From Fusarium oxysporum f. sp. lycopersici 4287 (lineage: Eukaryota > Ascomycota > Sordariomycetes > Hypocreales > Nectriaceae), in contig NC_030991.1 in NCBI RefSeq assembly GCF_000149955.1, forward strand, positions 2,106,340 through 2,170,339: a stretch of DNA of 64,000 bases, in the 5' to 3' direction. How positions within the stretch are numbered: the first letter of the stretch is position 1; each line of letters opens with the position of its first letter. Below, one piece after another: positions 34,061 to 43,111 of the stretch. The notes under the pieces were generated by a model. The model was not told the origin of the DNA. It ran no database searches and was given only the letters and a program-made list of their open reading frames with translations. A program made the translations under genes and the position numbers.

Positions 34061-35315
34061 TCTGGGTCGAGCGCAGTTTTCTAGAGGCAATTCGGATCGT
34101 ATCTTACAATGGGATATTGAAAGAAATTGTGCGTGTACATGCCAAAGTTGGCGATATTTCAGTAATATTTATTTTACGAGAGCACGTCGCTTAGCACCAC
34201 CACTCCATTGGCAATGTCAATCCCGAGCGTACCCGCAAGCGACTTTGTAGCCCGCCGAGCGAGTGTACCTTATCAACAGTACACACTCAACCCACCATCA
34301 GAAGCGCCTCAAGATTTGCCGTAGTAGCCGTCTAGAAGCTATGGCAAAGACAGGATGGTGCCACAGCAGGAGCTGGATGTCGATGAGCACGATGGGGACT
34401 CAATCGGCTTGCCATTCGTCCAGTTGCAGACGTGTCCCTCGAGGCAACGGCATGGAGGAGATGAATCGGCTGGATTGGTCCGAATGCTTCAAGCTACAGA
34501 CGATACTTTGCGCCGACACGGAGCACCAGGTGTTGTTATTCCTCACGTGTAAGATGCATGTAATTTCGGTTGACACTGTAAACCCTTCAAGCTCTGCCTC
34601 AATGTTAAATGGAGGGGTAAGAAAAGATAGGAGCATCTACATCCGGTCAAGAGCGCTTGACCTAAGTTACTGTTTCCATGGCTCGCTTAACTTGTCGGTG
34701 GTTCGGGGATGCGGGGATTATTACCTACGTAAGTACTGAGTAACTGAAGGATAATCGAGTTCTGGGCCTGTGTGCTGGTGACATTATTGGCTACACGCTG
34801 CCTTTGGTGACGTGTTTAATCCCCCAGTGCCGTATCATGTTGCATTTAGGGATTAACGCACAAACGTATATTAGTCAAGGGCTTGACCACAGTTTACAGT
34901 ACTGTCATTTGAAAGATTCGTCCTAAGAGAAGGTCCCCTTAATCAACGTAAGGATTCGGAGAATTTGGTGCGGGTCGCCGGGGATCCAAGGACAATCTCC
35001 GCATTTCCGTCCATATCTTTGCTACAGCGAAATATCGATCTCAATTCTGATTCGTTGTCTGCGCCGAGGAGATGCCTTCAAGGGTCTATTATCGAGACTG
35101 ACCAACTGCCATGGCATGTGGCTGGTTGTACCAATCTCAGTCTATTGACCCCGCGACCTGTATGCTGACTGTGAAGGTGTCGGTATAGACTTTCATGATC
35201 ATATCACACCCGACCAGAGCCGATGCCGCGTCAAACTCACCCCAGGCTGTTATAGCAACTAACAGATCATAGCAATCGCGCCTGATGCCGGTACCCGCTG
35301 GAAGCTCCGCATCGC
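34061..35315. other. Intergenic; one weak open frame
   Basis: The region is upstream of the bHLH gene. The frame 34355-34552 (65 residues from an ATG, acidic, no domain) is the only one that reads at all like protein, and I would not call it a gene. Nothing else is supported. Confidence 0.35.
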
Positions 35316-35317
35316 TA

Positions 35318-35571
35318 TCCCTTTAGTCGGCATAGCCCTTCAGAGCGGTCACAACAGGGGAGTCTAGCTAATCAGGCAATACGCATCAAATGTATATAGA
35401 TAAGCCCTGTAGTCACAAATCTGTGAACTTATCTACCTGCGATAAAAGTCGAGCTATTACAGGAGGGTGACAAGCCTTCTAACCCTATACTGGGCAAGCT
35501 CTTGTAACCATACTGTACGTGGGGGCAAGTGGGGCGAGATACCTGCTGAAGGGCTATGCCGACTAAAGGGA
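35318..35571. mobile_element. mariner-type MITE (254 bp)
   Basis: Perfect terminal inverted repeats of 26 bp begin TCCCTTTAGTCGGCATAGCC at both ends. The element is flanked by TA (35316-35317 and 35572-35573). There is no coding capacity. It lies against the left edge of a pogo transposase fragment. Confidence 0.88.
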
Positions 35572-35573
35572 TA

Positions 35574-35850
35574 GTTCAGCAAATTCTTAACCTAGATTCG
35601 TGAGGATTTCCTCCCCGACTGCGTGGTGTTGAAGAAATGGCGAATCGACTACTTGCTAACCGCGACGCGTCACCAGTTGGCAAGCGTTGGGCTATCAATT
35701 TCGTTAAGCGGCAACTAGATCTCAAGATGCATTTTCAGCGGAGATATGACTATCGGAGGGCCAAATGCGAAGACCCAACTATGATTCGCGACTGGTTCAG
35801 GCTCATACAGAATGCAATCGCGAAGTATGGTATCCAATCATTCCCATGAT
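35574..35850 (+). pseudogene. pogo/Fot transposase fragment
   Basis: It is colinear with 5866-6130 of the intact element: MANRLLANRDASPVGKRWAI, then FQRRYDYRRAKCEDPT, ending IAKYGIQS. The first part contains a stop (tga at about 35601). Only this internal segment survives; no TIR was seen. Confidence 0.88.
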
Positions 35851-36851
35851 ATAATGTCAGGTGGGTCTCGGTTTGTGTCCGCTGTATTTCCTGTCTAACC
35901 TGTGCGTTTTCTCTGGGGCCTGGGCTTATGTCGAATTAGGAATAGACCAATCAGTGACAAGCCATGACAGAGCATAGAGTTAGGGACCGAATTAAGTGGA
36001 TATAAACATGTCACGATGAGGTATTGGAGAAGCAGGCATAGCATCAGATATGGCAACACTGAGACAAATTGTACTAAGCTTCCCAAACTTTAAATCTGAT
36101 CATGATTCCAAACATAACCACGAAGAGTATCTACTGTTTGCCACTGTTTCAAAGCAGCGTTTCGACAGTGTTTACCTACATTCATCGTTTGTGGAGCCGG
36201 TGGGCATGAGTGGGCGAGGCACCCGCCAGCTTGTAGAGTGGCAATGCGAGGTCTCTTGTGGCGACCGCGTGGCTCTAGGGGTATAATGCCCTAACCTTGC
36301 TACTAGCCCTATGCTCGATAAGATGAGGCGGGGGTCAAGGTGCAAGACCCTACCTACAAGCAATGAGGCTAGTTGCAGAGGGTTTTCTCTTAAAAGATGT
36401 AGCTGCATCTCTCATCTAAACCATCCTGTAGCTGTCACTAGCGCAATCCTGTACTACTCGCTCCTTCAGCCGACGGTGCCGCTCTGCTCCCAATCCCGCC
36501 TACGTTATTAGATGTCCTTACGGTCATCGTCATACCGTTGCTGTCTTTATACTCAGATATTATTCGTCGAGCGGCATTCCCGCTTTGGCTACGGCCTCCC
36601 TCGATCATATCCAAAAGGTCATTACTGCCCATCTCGGAGCCTACGGCTATACGACCTCGCCAGTTCAACGGGGCTGCTCACCAGCTCTGGAACCTCGTCG
36701 GAGCCCTAGATCATGGGAAACACCATTGTTCGAGCAATAGACTAAGCCAGTCTCTTCCGTCTAGCGCAATTCATACAGCAAAGCAAATTCGTTCTTCCAA
36801 GCAGTGCCGGCAAATCATCCGCCTCCTATCAACTCTCCCTGCGCAATCAAA
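35851..36851. other. Intergenic and possible eroded 5' part of the RGS gene
   Basis: From 36765 the frame of the RGS start codon is open, following a TAG at 36762-36764, and is Ser/Asn/Pro-rich like the N-terminal tail of FlbA proteins. Upstream of that nothing is recognisable. Confidence 0.35.
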
Positions 36852-38576
36852 ATGCATCAGGCATCGTCGCGCTTGCTACGCATGGCGGACGATAGCCGAC
36901 CGTTCAGCAAGGTATGTACGATGGCTCTCTACTCTTTTGACACGCCTGCCTGTCATACTGCGGCGAAGCATAAGGATGGCCGCCACTGCCATGACGCTTC
37001 TCGAAACCTCATTCCTCGCTATGATATTGGCCATTGGCTGACTCGGTCACCCAACAGGACTTTAAGGATATCTTCTCTACCCTCATCGTCAGTCTGCTGC
37101 CCCTCTCGGCCCACCGCGTCCGGTTCATCAAGGTCGAGTACACCTTCCTCTCCGAAGAAGCTATCAACAACCTGATGTGTCTCAAATTCTCCCAATCCAA
37201 CCATCTACCCGACCCTAAGGATTCCTCTCGCATTATCACCACAACCACTTCTACCACATTCTCAATGGCCAAGGATGTGGCCCGCTCTATCTGCCAACGC
37301 TTTGTTGAAGCCCGGCTTGTTGAATCGGCGGATGGTAAACACCAGCAGGTGTATACCATGGCGGGATCCGTTTGGCAATTGACACCAAAGGGAATCACTG
37401 TATTGGGCCGTTTCTGCGCGAGAAATGGCATTCAGCAGAAGCAGGTATCAGAACTTACTCATCTCAGAGCGACGCGGCTTGTTCTCCTTGAACGAGATTC
37501 GCAAACTGACAAACTTCACCATGACCGAGGCACCCTCGAGATCATCTTTCGCCGGCTCGTCGGTGCCGATAGCTGCGATGCTATGTCGGGTGTGACCGCT
37601 GCTGATTCAAGCTCGATGCACGAATACAGGGATAATACCACCAAGGTCAAGATTACTGCTGAGCTTAAGCTTAACGGGAAGACCCACCGCGATACCTTCA
37701 CCGGCAAGGCTATAAACGACTGGTTAATGAACTATTCGACCATCATGGAAGAGCGTGAAGCCGTTGCGGTTGCCACTCTTTTCGTGGCTTATAATCTAAT
37801 AGAGTGTATTGCCGAGGACGGGACATATACTTCCCAGAATCCCAGCCCCGGGAACAATGTCTTCCAGCCTAGAAAGCGTGCTATCTACCAATTAACGCAG
37901 CAAGCTAAGGATCTCATTAATGGCTCAAGGCCACCAACACGGTCTTCGGAGAGGGGGGGCAGCGCTGGTTTCCAGCGGAACGGTATCTTCAAGGATTCCA
38001 ATACGCAACGACTCGACAAGATCCTGAAAGATCCTTCCGTGCGGCTTCTCTTCTGCGAGCACTGCCGAGACACATATTGCGAGGAAAATCTGTCCTTCTA
38101 CCAAGAAGTGGATAAGTTCATACGAAATTGTAAGGTGGGCACGGGCGCTGCCCATGAGGAGCCCAACATCGCCGCAATGGACGTTATGAGTGAGAATATA
38201 GCTCAGGCGTATAGAATTTATAATGCTTTCCTTGCTGCCGGCTCGCCTTCCGAGCTCAATATTGACCACCAGCTGCGGAACAGCCTTACCACCCGGATGA
38301 CGAAGGCTGTGAGTCAGGACACTATCATGATCGACACTCTTCAAGAAGTTATATCTCTATTTGAAGATGCCCAAAATGCTGTCTTCAAATTGATGGCTAG
38401 CGTAAGTTTGGTTTAATACCCACCTCGCAATCCCAAAATGGCCGCTCTCGGGATCTCCGACCAGACGCTAACAGAAACAGGACTTGGTGCCAAAATTTCT
38501 GAGCAACCCCAAGTATGAGCAGCAATTACGAGGCTACAAGCTTGACCTAGTTGGAAAGGGTCCTGAGCGGGGCTAG
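36852..38576 (+). CDS. FlbA/Sst2-like RGS protein, short form, 3 exons
   Basis: Model: exons 36852-36911, 37058-38401 and 38481-38576, introns 146 and 79 nt, giving 499 residues with no stop or frameshift. FlbA-type proteins stimulate GTP hydrolysis by heterotrimeric G-alpha and control growth versus sporulation. The protein opens with MHQASSRLLRMADDSRPFSK, then carries two DEP-like domains (about 35-130, with SEEAINNLMCLKFSQSN, and 210-290) and a C-terminal RGS domain (from LDKILKDPSVRLLFCEHC through CEENLSFYQEV to PKFLSNPKYEQQL). FlbA proteins are about 700 residues; the N-terminal tail is largely missing here. The splice junctions restore frame perfectly, so this looks like a functional shortened paralogue. 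A MULE fragment starts at its stop codon. Confidence 0.85.
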
Positions 38577-39083
38577 GGCTATCAATGCATGGGCGGCACC
38601 CAGAGAATACGCGTTCACAACTGGGAGATCTTCGTAGTCAACTAGCGGGAGGCAGTTGGTCACCTACGCATGTGATAGATGGTACCATCCTCCTAGTGCC
38701 TCAAGGGATGGCCAGCGCAAGACTACTACCCGAGGAACGAACTATCCGTTTTCTATTATCGCCAAGGAATCACGGGATAAGACTACTTGGTCCTTAAGGC
38801 ATCGCCCGGATAGACGATTTGCCTCACGTAGCCACGAGTCAAGCCTGGATCCATCTGCTCATCCAACACACCGGAAACTATCTAGTAAGGAGAAGTCTAC
38901 GGTTGCTAGCCTTGCAAGTGCTGGGGTGCCTTCTAAGAATATCAGGGCCTATATCCGTCAAAACCCAGATTCAATTCTACCACCGAACGGCTTTAAGGAC
39001 AGCACTGCTGTCGGACAAACTGTCGATGAGATTTTGCCGGTAGTCTCTTGGCTCGTCGAATCACGCAGTGGAACTCCTGTTTG
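38577..39083 (+). pseudogene. MULE transposase N-terminal fragment
   Basis: The frame 38656-39083 contains NYPFSIIAKESRDKTTWSLR, HRPDRRFASRSHESSLDPSA, and KLSSKEKSTVASLASAGVPS with IRAYIRQNPDSI. This is the DNA-binding N-terminal region of fungal Mutator-like (MULE) transposases. The catalytic domain is absent; LINE sequence on the opposite strand follows. Fragment only. Confidence 0.65.
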
Positions 39084-39084
39084 A

Positions 39085-39912
39085 CCATCCGAACCTCGTG
39101 GTTGAAGTCGAGAGGGTAGATTCTTCTGATTGCAGAGGCAAGGTCGTCCAACTCCGCTGGTGGGCGAATACGCGAGGGGAATTTCTATATCACCAAGCTC
39201 TACGATTTCGACACATCGTTTGAGTTCATCATTTGTCGTTACGTGGATCCGACCAGGTTGCATCGGGGCTGGCCTGGTGTCAGAGAGAGGCCAAGCTGTG
39301 TGTGAAGTTGTCGGAGCTTTTCGCAAGGTGGTCCTCGACAGAGGCCTCAGCGAGAGGGATATTCGTAAGGGCAAGACCAATAGTATGTCCATGCGGAGTT
39401 ATTGGTATGCTTAGACTGTTCAGTATGTAGAGGTTATTTCCTGATACCAAATCTGCAATTTCTTGGCCGCGGTCGGTGGCGTGGCCCGTTTGCCAGCTAT
39501 GATGTCTGGCATTAAAGTAACCAGCAACGAGGCATCATTCTGGAACAGCCCATCATAGCAGTATATCCAGGGCCTCCTTCTTGCCATTCTGGCAATAGAA
39601 GTTGACTATATTCATGCCGTTAATTGTAAGCCAAAGCGTATCTCGAGTCTGAAAGGACCGAATCTGATCTGCCAGAAGCCTTAGGTCTCGTCGGACATGT
39701 GTCATGACTCTAGGCCAAGTGTCGTTCCTGTCCCACGTTGCGATAGGTGTGAATGTGTCATATGCCGGGTGGGTTTTGGCGAGACAACGAGTGCTTGTGA
39801 AGGTTGTCCATGGCTCCTGCAGAAGGATATTATCGTATCGTTCGGAGTCAGCTAGCGCCAGGGCGCAGTCGTGGACCAGAGGGATCTTGCCGACGTTAGC
39901 CTGAAAGATCAT
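39085..39912 (-). pseudogene. LINE (Tad1/I-type) ORF2 endonuclease fragment
   Basis: The minus-strand frame from 39912 reads IFQANVGKIPLVHDCALALA, NILLQEPWTTF and NGMNIVNFYCQNGKKEALDI, the N-terminal apurinic-type endonuclease of a fungal LINE. After a stop near 39557, degenerate EN and linker sequence continues to about 39085 (ending near NDELKRCVEIVELGD, also found at 60.1 kb). Reverse transcriptase is absent. It cuts the bZIP gene to its right. Confidence 0.8.
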
Positions 39913-39958
39913 GAGTGATTTCCTGTCCTTCTTCGTTCCTGCGAGTGTCTATTCTTGG

Positions 39959-40644
39959 TCATGAGGATGGGTGATATAAGGCGATCCTGTTCCTTTGCTG
40001 GATTCGCCTGTTGTAGTCATCCATGCCTTCACTCTGGGGGAAGGTGCTCATAGGCTCAGGAGCGGGTTGGGCCTTGGCACGAGCTTTTGTTTTCCTACCG
40101 TTATCTTTTATCCCCGCCTCCTTCTTCTTGCTGGAACCACGCCTTGTAGACTTGGTAGCAGCAGGCTGGTTTGTGTTTTGCTGGTGCTTGTCGGATTGAG
40201 TCGATGAAGAGCCGCGCCGGCTTTCTGAGCCGCCGGTCGACATCTCTGAACAGGTAGACTCGGTAGCTGGGGACGGAATGGGATACCCTTGCATGGAGGT
40301 AGCAGATGAGGCCCATTGCGTTGAATATTCTGGTTTGTACGTGTAGTAGTAGGTGCTGCTGTCGTTGTTGAATTGGGGCTCTTCTGGCGCGTCAACATTG
40401 GGAACCAGCCATCTCGGAGGATTTGGGAAAGATAGTATCATCAAGGAAACACCACTGCTCCCACCGCACTTGTGGTAGGGTACCGTATGTGCTCATTGCG
40501 GTGTGACCTTGGTTTATATAAGTCATGTCTGAGCGCGACAGTACAGGCAGGAGAGATATCTGATGTAAAATCATCAAAGGTTGATACTCCATTCTTTGGA
40601 GGAGGATGGCCCGCATGGTAGAAGTTGAGGAAGACACTACCCAT
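39959..40644 (-). pseudogene. bZIP (ATF/CREB-like) gene cut in its basic region
   Basis: On the minus strand an ATG at 40644 opens a frame (MGSVFLNFYHAGHPPPKNG) that ends near 40441. A second frame (to 39959) carries a Ser/Thr/Gln-rich region, a Lys-rich KKKEAGIKDNGRKTKARAKA stretch and the start of a bZIP basic region, DYNRRIQQRNRIA, where similarity stops. The remaining basic residues and the leucine zipper are missing; LINE-associated sequence follows. The junction between the two frames could be an intron, but its sites are unclear. Without a zipper the product cannot dimerise. Confidence 0.65.
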
Positions 40645-40690
40645 TACTGTTGTAGCAGTTGTTGTAGTAGTAGTAGTTGTTGTCGTAGTT
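40645..40690. repeat. Short GTT/GTA trinucleotide run
   Basis: The tract gttgtagtagtagtagttg and neighbours sit directly upstream of the truncated bZIP start codon, in its presumed 5' UTR. Confidence 0.6.
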
Positions 40691-41149
40691 ATGTTACGAG
40701 CTCAATTCACTACCGGCAAAGAGAGGTAAGAAAAAAGAGCCCATGTCAGATGGCGACAAAAGCTGAGAGCTGAGTAGTAGAGACAAGTAACGTCGAAGCT
40801 AAAGTGGATAGCCCGGACAGGTAACGTCTTGGTCCCGGGGCCAGGTGGCATTTGTACCTGGTGAGGAGAAATAAGGGGCCATTAATGGTTGTTGCACCAG
40901 AGAATAAAAACATTGGAAGCATGGGAGAAGCTAACTTTGAGAGGGGGCCAGTTTGCAGGAGGGGATCGTCTCAAAAACAAGAGCTGCTATTGGCTATACA
41001 ATAACGGACTGGCTTCCAAAGCCTACTATTCGTGGACTGCCTCGAGTGGATGTGATTGGAAGACAAAGAAATCAGCTGGGGAGGTGAGTTGGTCAGGTAT
41101 TGGGGAGAAGAGACACAGACGCATGCACAGACACTAGGCAAGTGCAGAC
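40691..41149. other. Intergenic, nothing assigned
   Basis: Between the truncated bZIP gene and the duplicated bZIP locus; no supported feature. Confidence 0.4.
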
Positions 41150-42880
41150 CAAAAGGAATTGGTACATTTAACACCGCTGATCCTGCCCGCCGCCAACCTT
41201 TAGTCCACCTCTTGCCTCATCATACACAATTAACATGATCCGATCATTATCAGCAGAGCCCGCCAAGCCCAAGCGAAAGGGTATGTTGCCATTTCCCTTT
41301 GTATATTTGTTAGTCTTGTTTCATTGTTCTCATGCCATGGATGTCCGGCGCATTGTAGTAAGCATGAACAAAGCAAACCAAAGCAGGACAACCTACCCCT
41401 ACCATAAGTTACTAATACAACATCATTCAGGCACCAGAAGTGTTTCTACCCTTACTCCCGCACAACGCGCCCGTAAGAGAGCCAACGATCGAGAGGCCCA
41501 GAGGGTGATCCGCGCCCGTACCAAAGAGCACATAGAGCGGTTAGAGAGCGAGTTGGCGGTGCTCAAGAGCAAGGAAAGCCGTGACCAGATCGTTCAAGGG
41601 CTGTTGCGCCGCAACAAGGCAATCGAGAAAGAGCTGATTCGACTCGAGCAGATTATGAGGATGTCAATCACTTCGTCATCTTACTCTGCACCAGGTCTAA
41701 CTCTACGACAGCTCTCATTGCCCGAAGAGCTCTTAACGCCATCAGTCTACGATGGAAACCTCAGCACTGATAGCGATGCCATTGATAGTCCTCGTGGATC
41801 ACCATTCTCTGGCGACTACAACTCCCTCCCCGACTACAGCCAACAATATGTCCCCTTATCGAACAACTGCGAATCCTTAGCGAGCACCGTCTCCTGCCCC
41901 ATTCCCTCCAGCGTCTCGACCCCATCATCATCAGCCGACTATAGCGCTGGCTATATCCCAACCAGCGCGCCCACCTCGGTCCTCCCCTCTAACGACACCA
42001 GCTCCTCAAGTCTCAGCGCTGTGTGCGACAAGGGAGTTGTCAAGATGGAGTATGACGAGGTGGGCCATCACGGTACAATAGCCCAAGAGCTTCCTCTACC
42101 CGATATGAGGCATGGCGAGGAGGTTAGTCACGTTCAATATCCAGACGACGGGTTCCGCCTCAGTGATCCTCCACTGCATCCCGGCACTCCCTATTCTCAC
42201 GCCTACATGCCGCATCAACAGCAGCAGCAGTCCGCCTGGAACCTGTATCCCATGTACTACCCTCAGCCACATTCGTCGGTTCATTAAATTTCCCCGGCGG
42301 TTGAAACTGGCATGTACCCAGTATTATCATGCCATTGACGTGCCGCCTCGATCATCTTCTGATTGGCTTCGCCCAGAACCGTCGCCAACAGACCCAGGCC
42401 AAGGCGATCTGCCAGCTTCTAGAACGCGTATAACCCCGCTCCCCATGTCCTGATTCTGTACCCTGCATGTGACCGGCTACAAGCCACGAAGTGTGTTACT
42501 CTGAACTATTTTTTAAGTTTGAAGTTGCATTAGCAAGAAACTCCAGGATAGCTTTGATATAATTGGCCGAACTTTGACCTCCTGAGACAGTAGGAATAAG
42601 CCATCCCGAATTAGGATGTTGATATGCATGCTGCAAGTGTAATGCGCAGGGCTAGCCTGAAGGTAATATGCTGCCACTGGTCATGTCTTGGTCTTGAGGG
42701 GTTAGTTACTGCCGTTTATTGATGAAGGCTGATTGATGAACTGTTGCTGTAGGAGGGTCGGAATCGGCCGGAGGCGAAGGCCGCCACTTCTTTTACTGAC
42801 ATGTGACGGAGCTATATCCGTTTGACAGTTAAAAAAGACCTCGGACGTTATCCCTGTTGCAGATTACAGTTCATTCTCCG
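41150..42880 (+). repeat. Segmental duplication, copy B (bZIP locus)
   Basis: Counterpart of 22230-24010, same orientation, about 19 kb away. Promoter, intron position and 3' flank are shared. Confidence 0.8.
41235..42287 (+). CDS. bZIP transcription factor (copy B)
   Basis: Model: exon 41235-41280, intron 41281-41430 (150 nt, GTATGT...TTCAG), exon 41431-42287, giving 300 residues. The intron sits at the same codon as in copy A; it happens to be a multiple of three and free of stops, so retention would give a 350-residue read-through product. The basic region QRARKRANDREAQRVIRART and the zipper (KEHIERLESELAVLKSKES) form a bZIP, followed by a Ser/Pro-rich region and a His/Gln-rich tail ending in the full PMYYPQPHSSVH that copy A has lost. 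Predicted nuclear, dimeric DNA-binding regulator. This is the complete member of the pair. Confidence 0.87.
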   Translation: MIRSLSAEPAKPKRKGMLPFPFVYLLVLFHCSHAMDVRRIVVSMNKANQSRTTYPYHKLLIQHHSGTRSVSTLTPAQRARKRANDREAQRVIRARTKEHIERLESELAVLKSKESRDQIVQGLLRRNKAIEKELIRLEQIMRMSITSSSYSAPGLTLRQLSLPEELLTPSVYDGNLSTDSDAIDSPRGSPFSGDYNSLPDYSQQYVPLSNNCESLASTVSCPIPSSVSTPSSSADYSAGYIPTSAPTSVLPSNDTSSSSLSAVCDKGVVKMEYDEVGHHGTIAQELPLPDMRHGEEVSHVQYPDDGFRLSDPPLHPGTPYSHAYMPHQQQQQSAWNLYPMYYPQPHSSVH

Positions 42881-43111
42881 CAGAAATGCTACCCCAAGAT
42901 CCAGGGGAACTCTTAAAGCACTAACGTCATCTTGCTAGGGAGAACTTGATTCCTTTCGCCCAGGCTGGCGGTCCATTCCATTTCCATCCACGCAGCCTCT
43001 TGTAGGATGGATGGACGTCCATTTAGTCCCACCTGAGATGGAATGGATGGAAATGGACGCTAAGAGTGGGCCCGTGGAATGGATGGACGTGGAAATGGAA
43101 ATGCGTGGACG

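Noticed and set aside
35316..35573. Large hairpin acting as a terminator or structured RNA
   Set aside because: The hairpin arms are 26-bp TIRs bounded by TA duplications, which a transposon explains better.
36538..37041. Plus-strand open frame upstream of and overlapping the RGS gene
   Set aside because: Its composition is not protein-like, and its 3' part lies in the first intron of the RGS gene and in another frame of exon 1.
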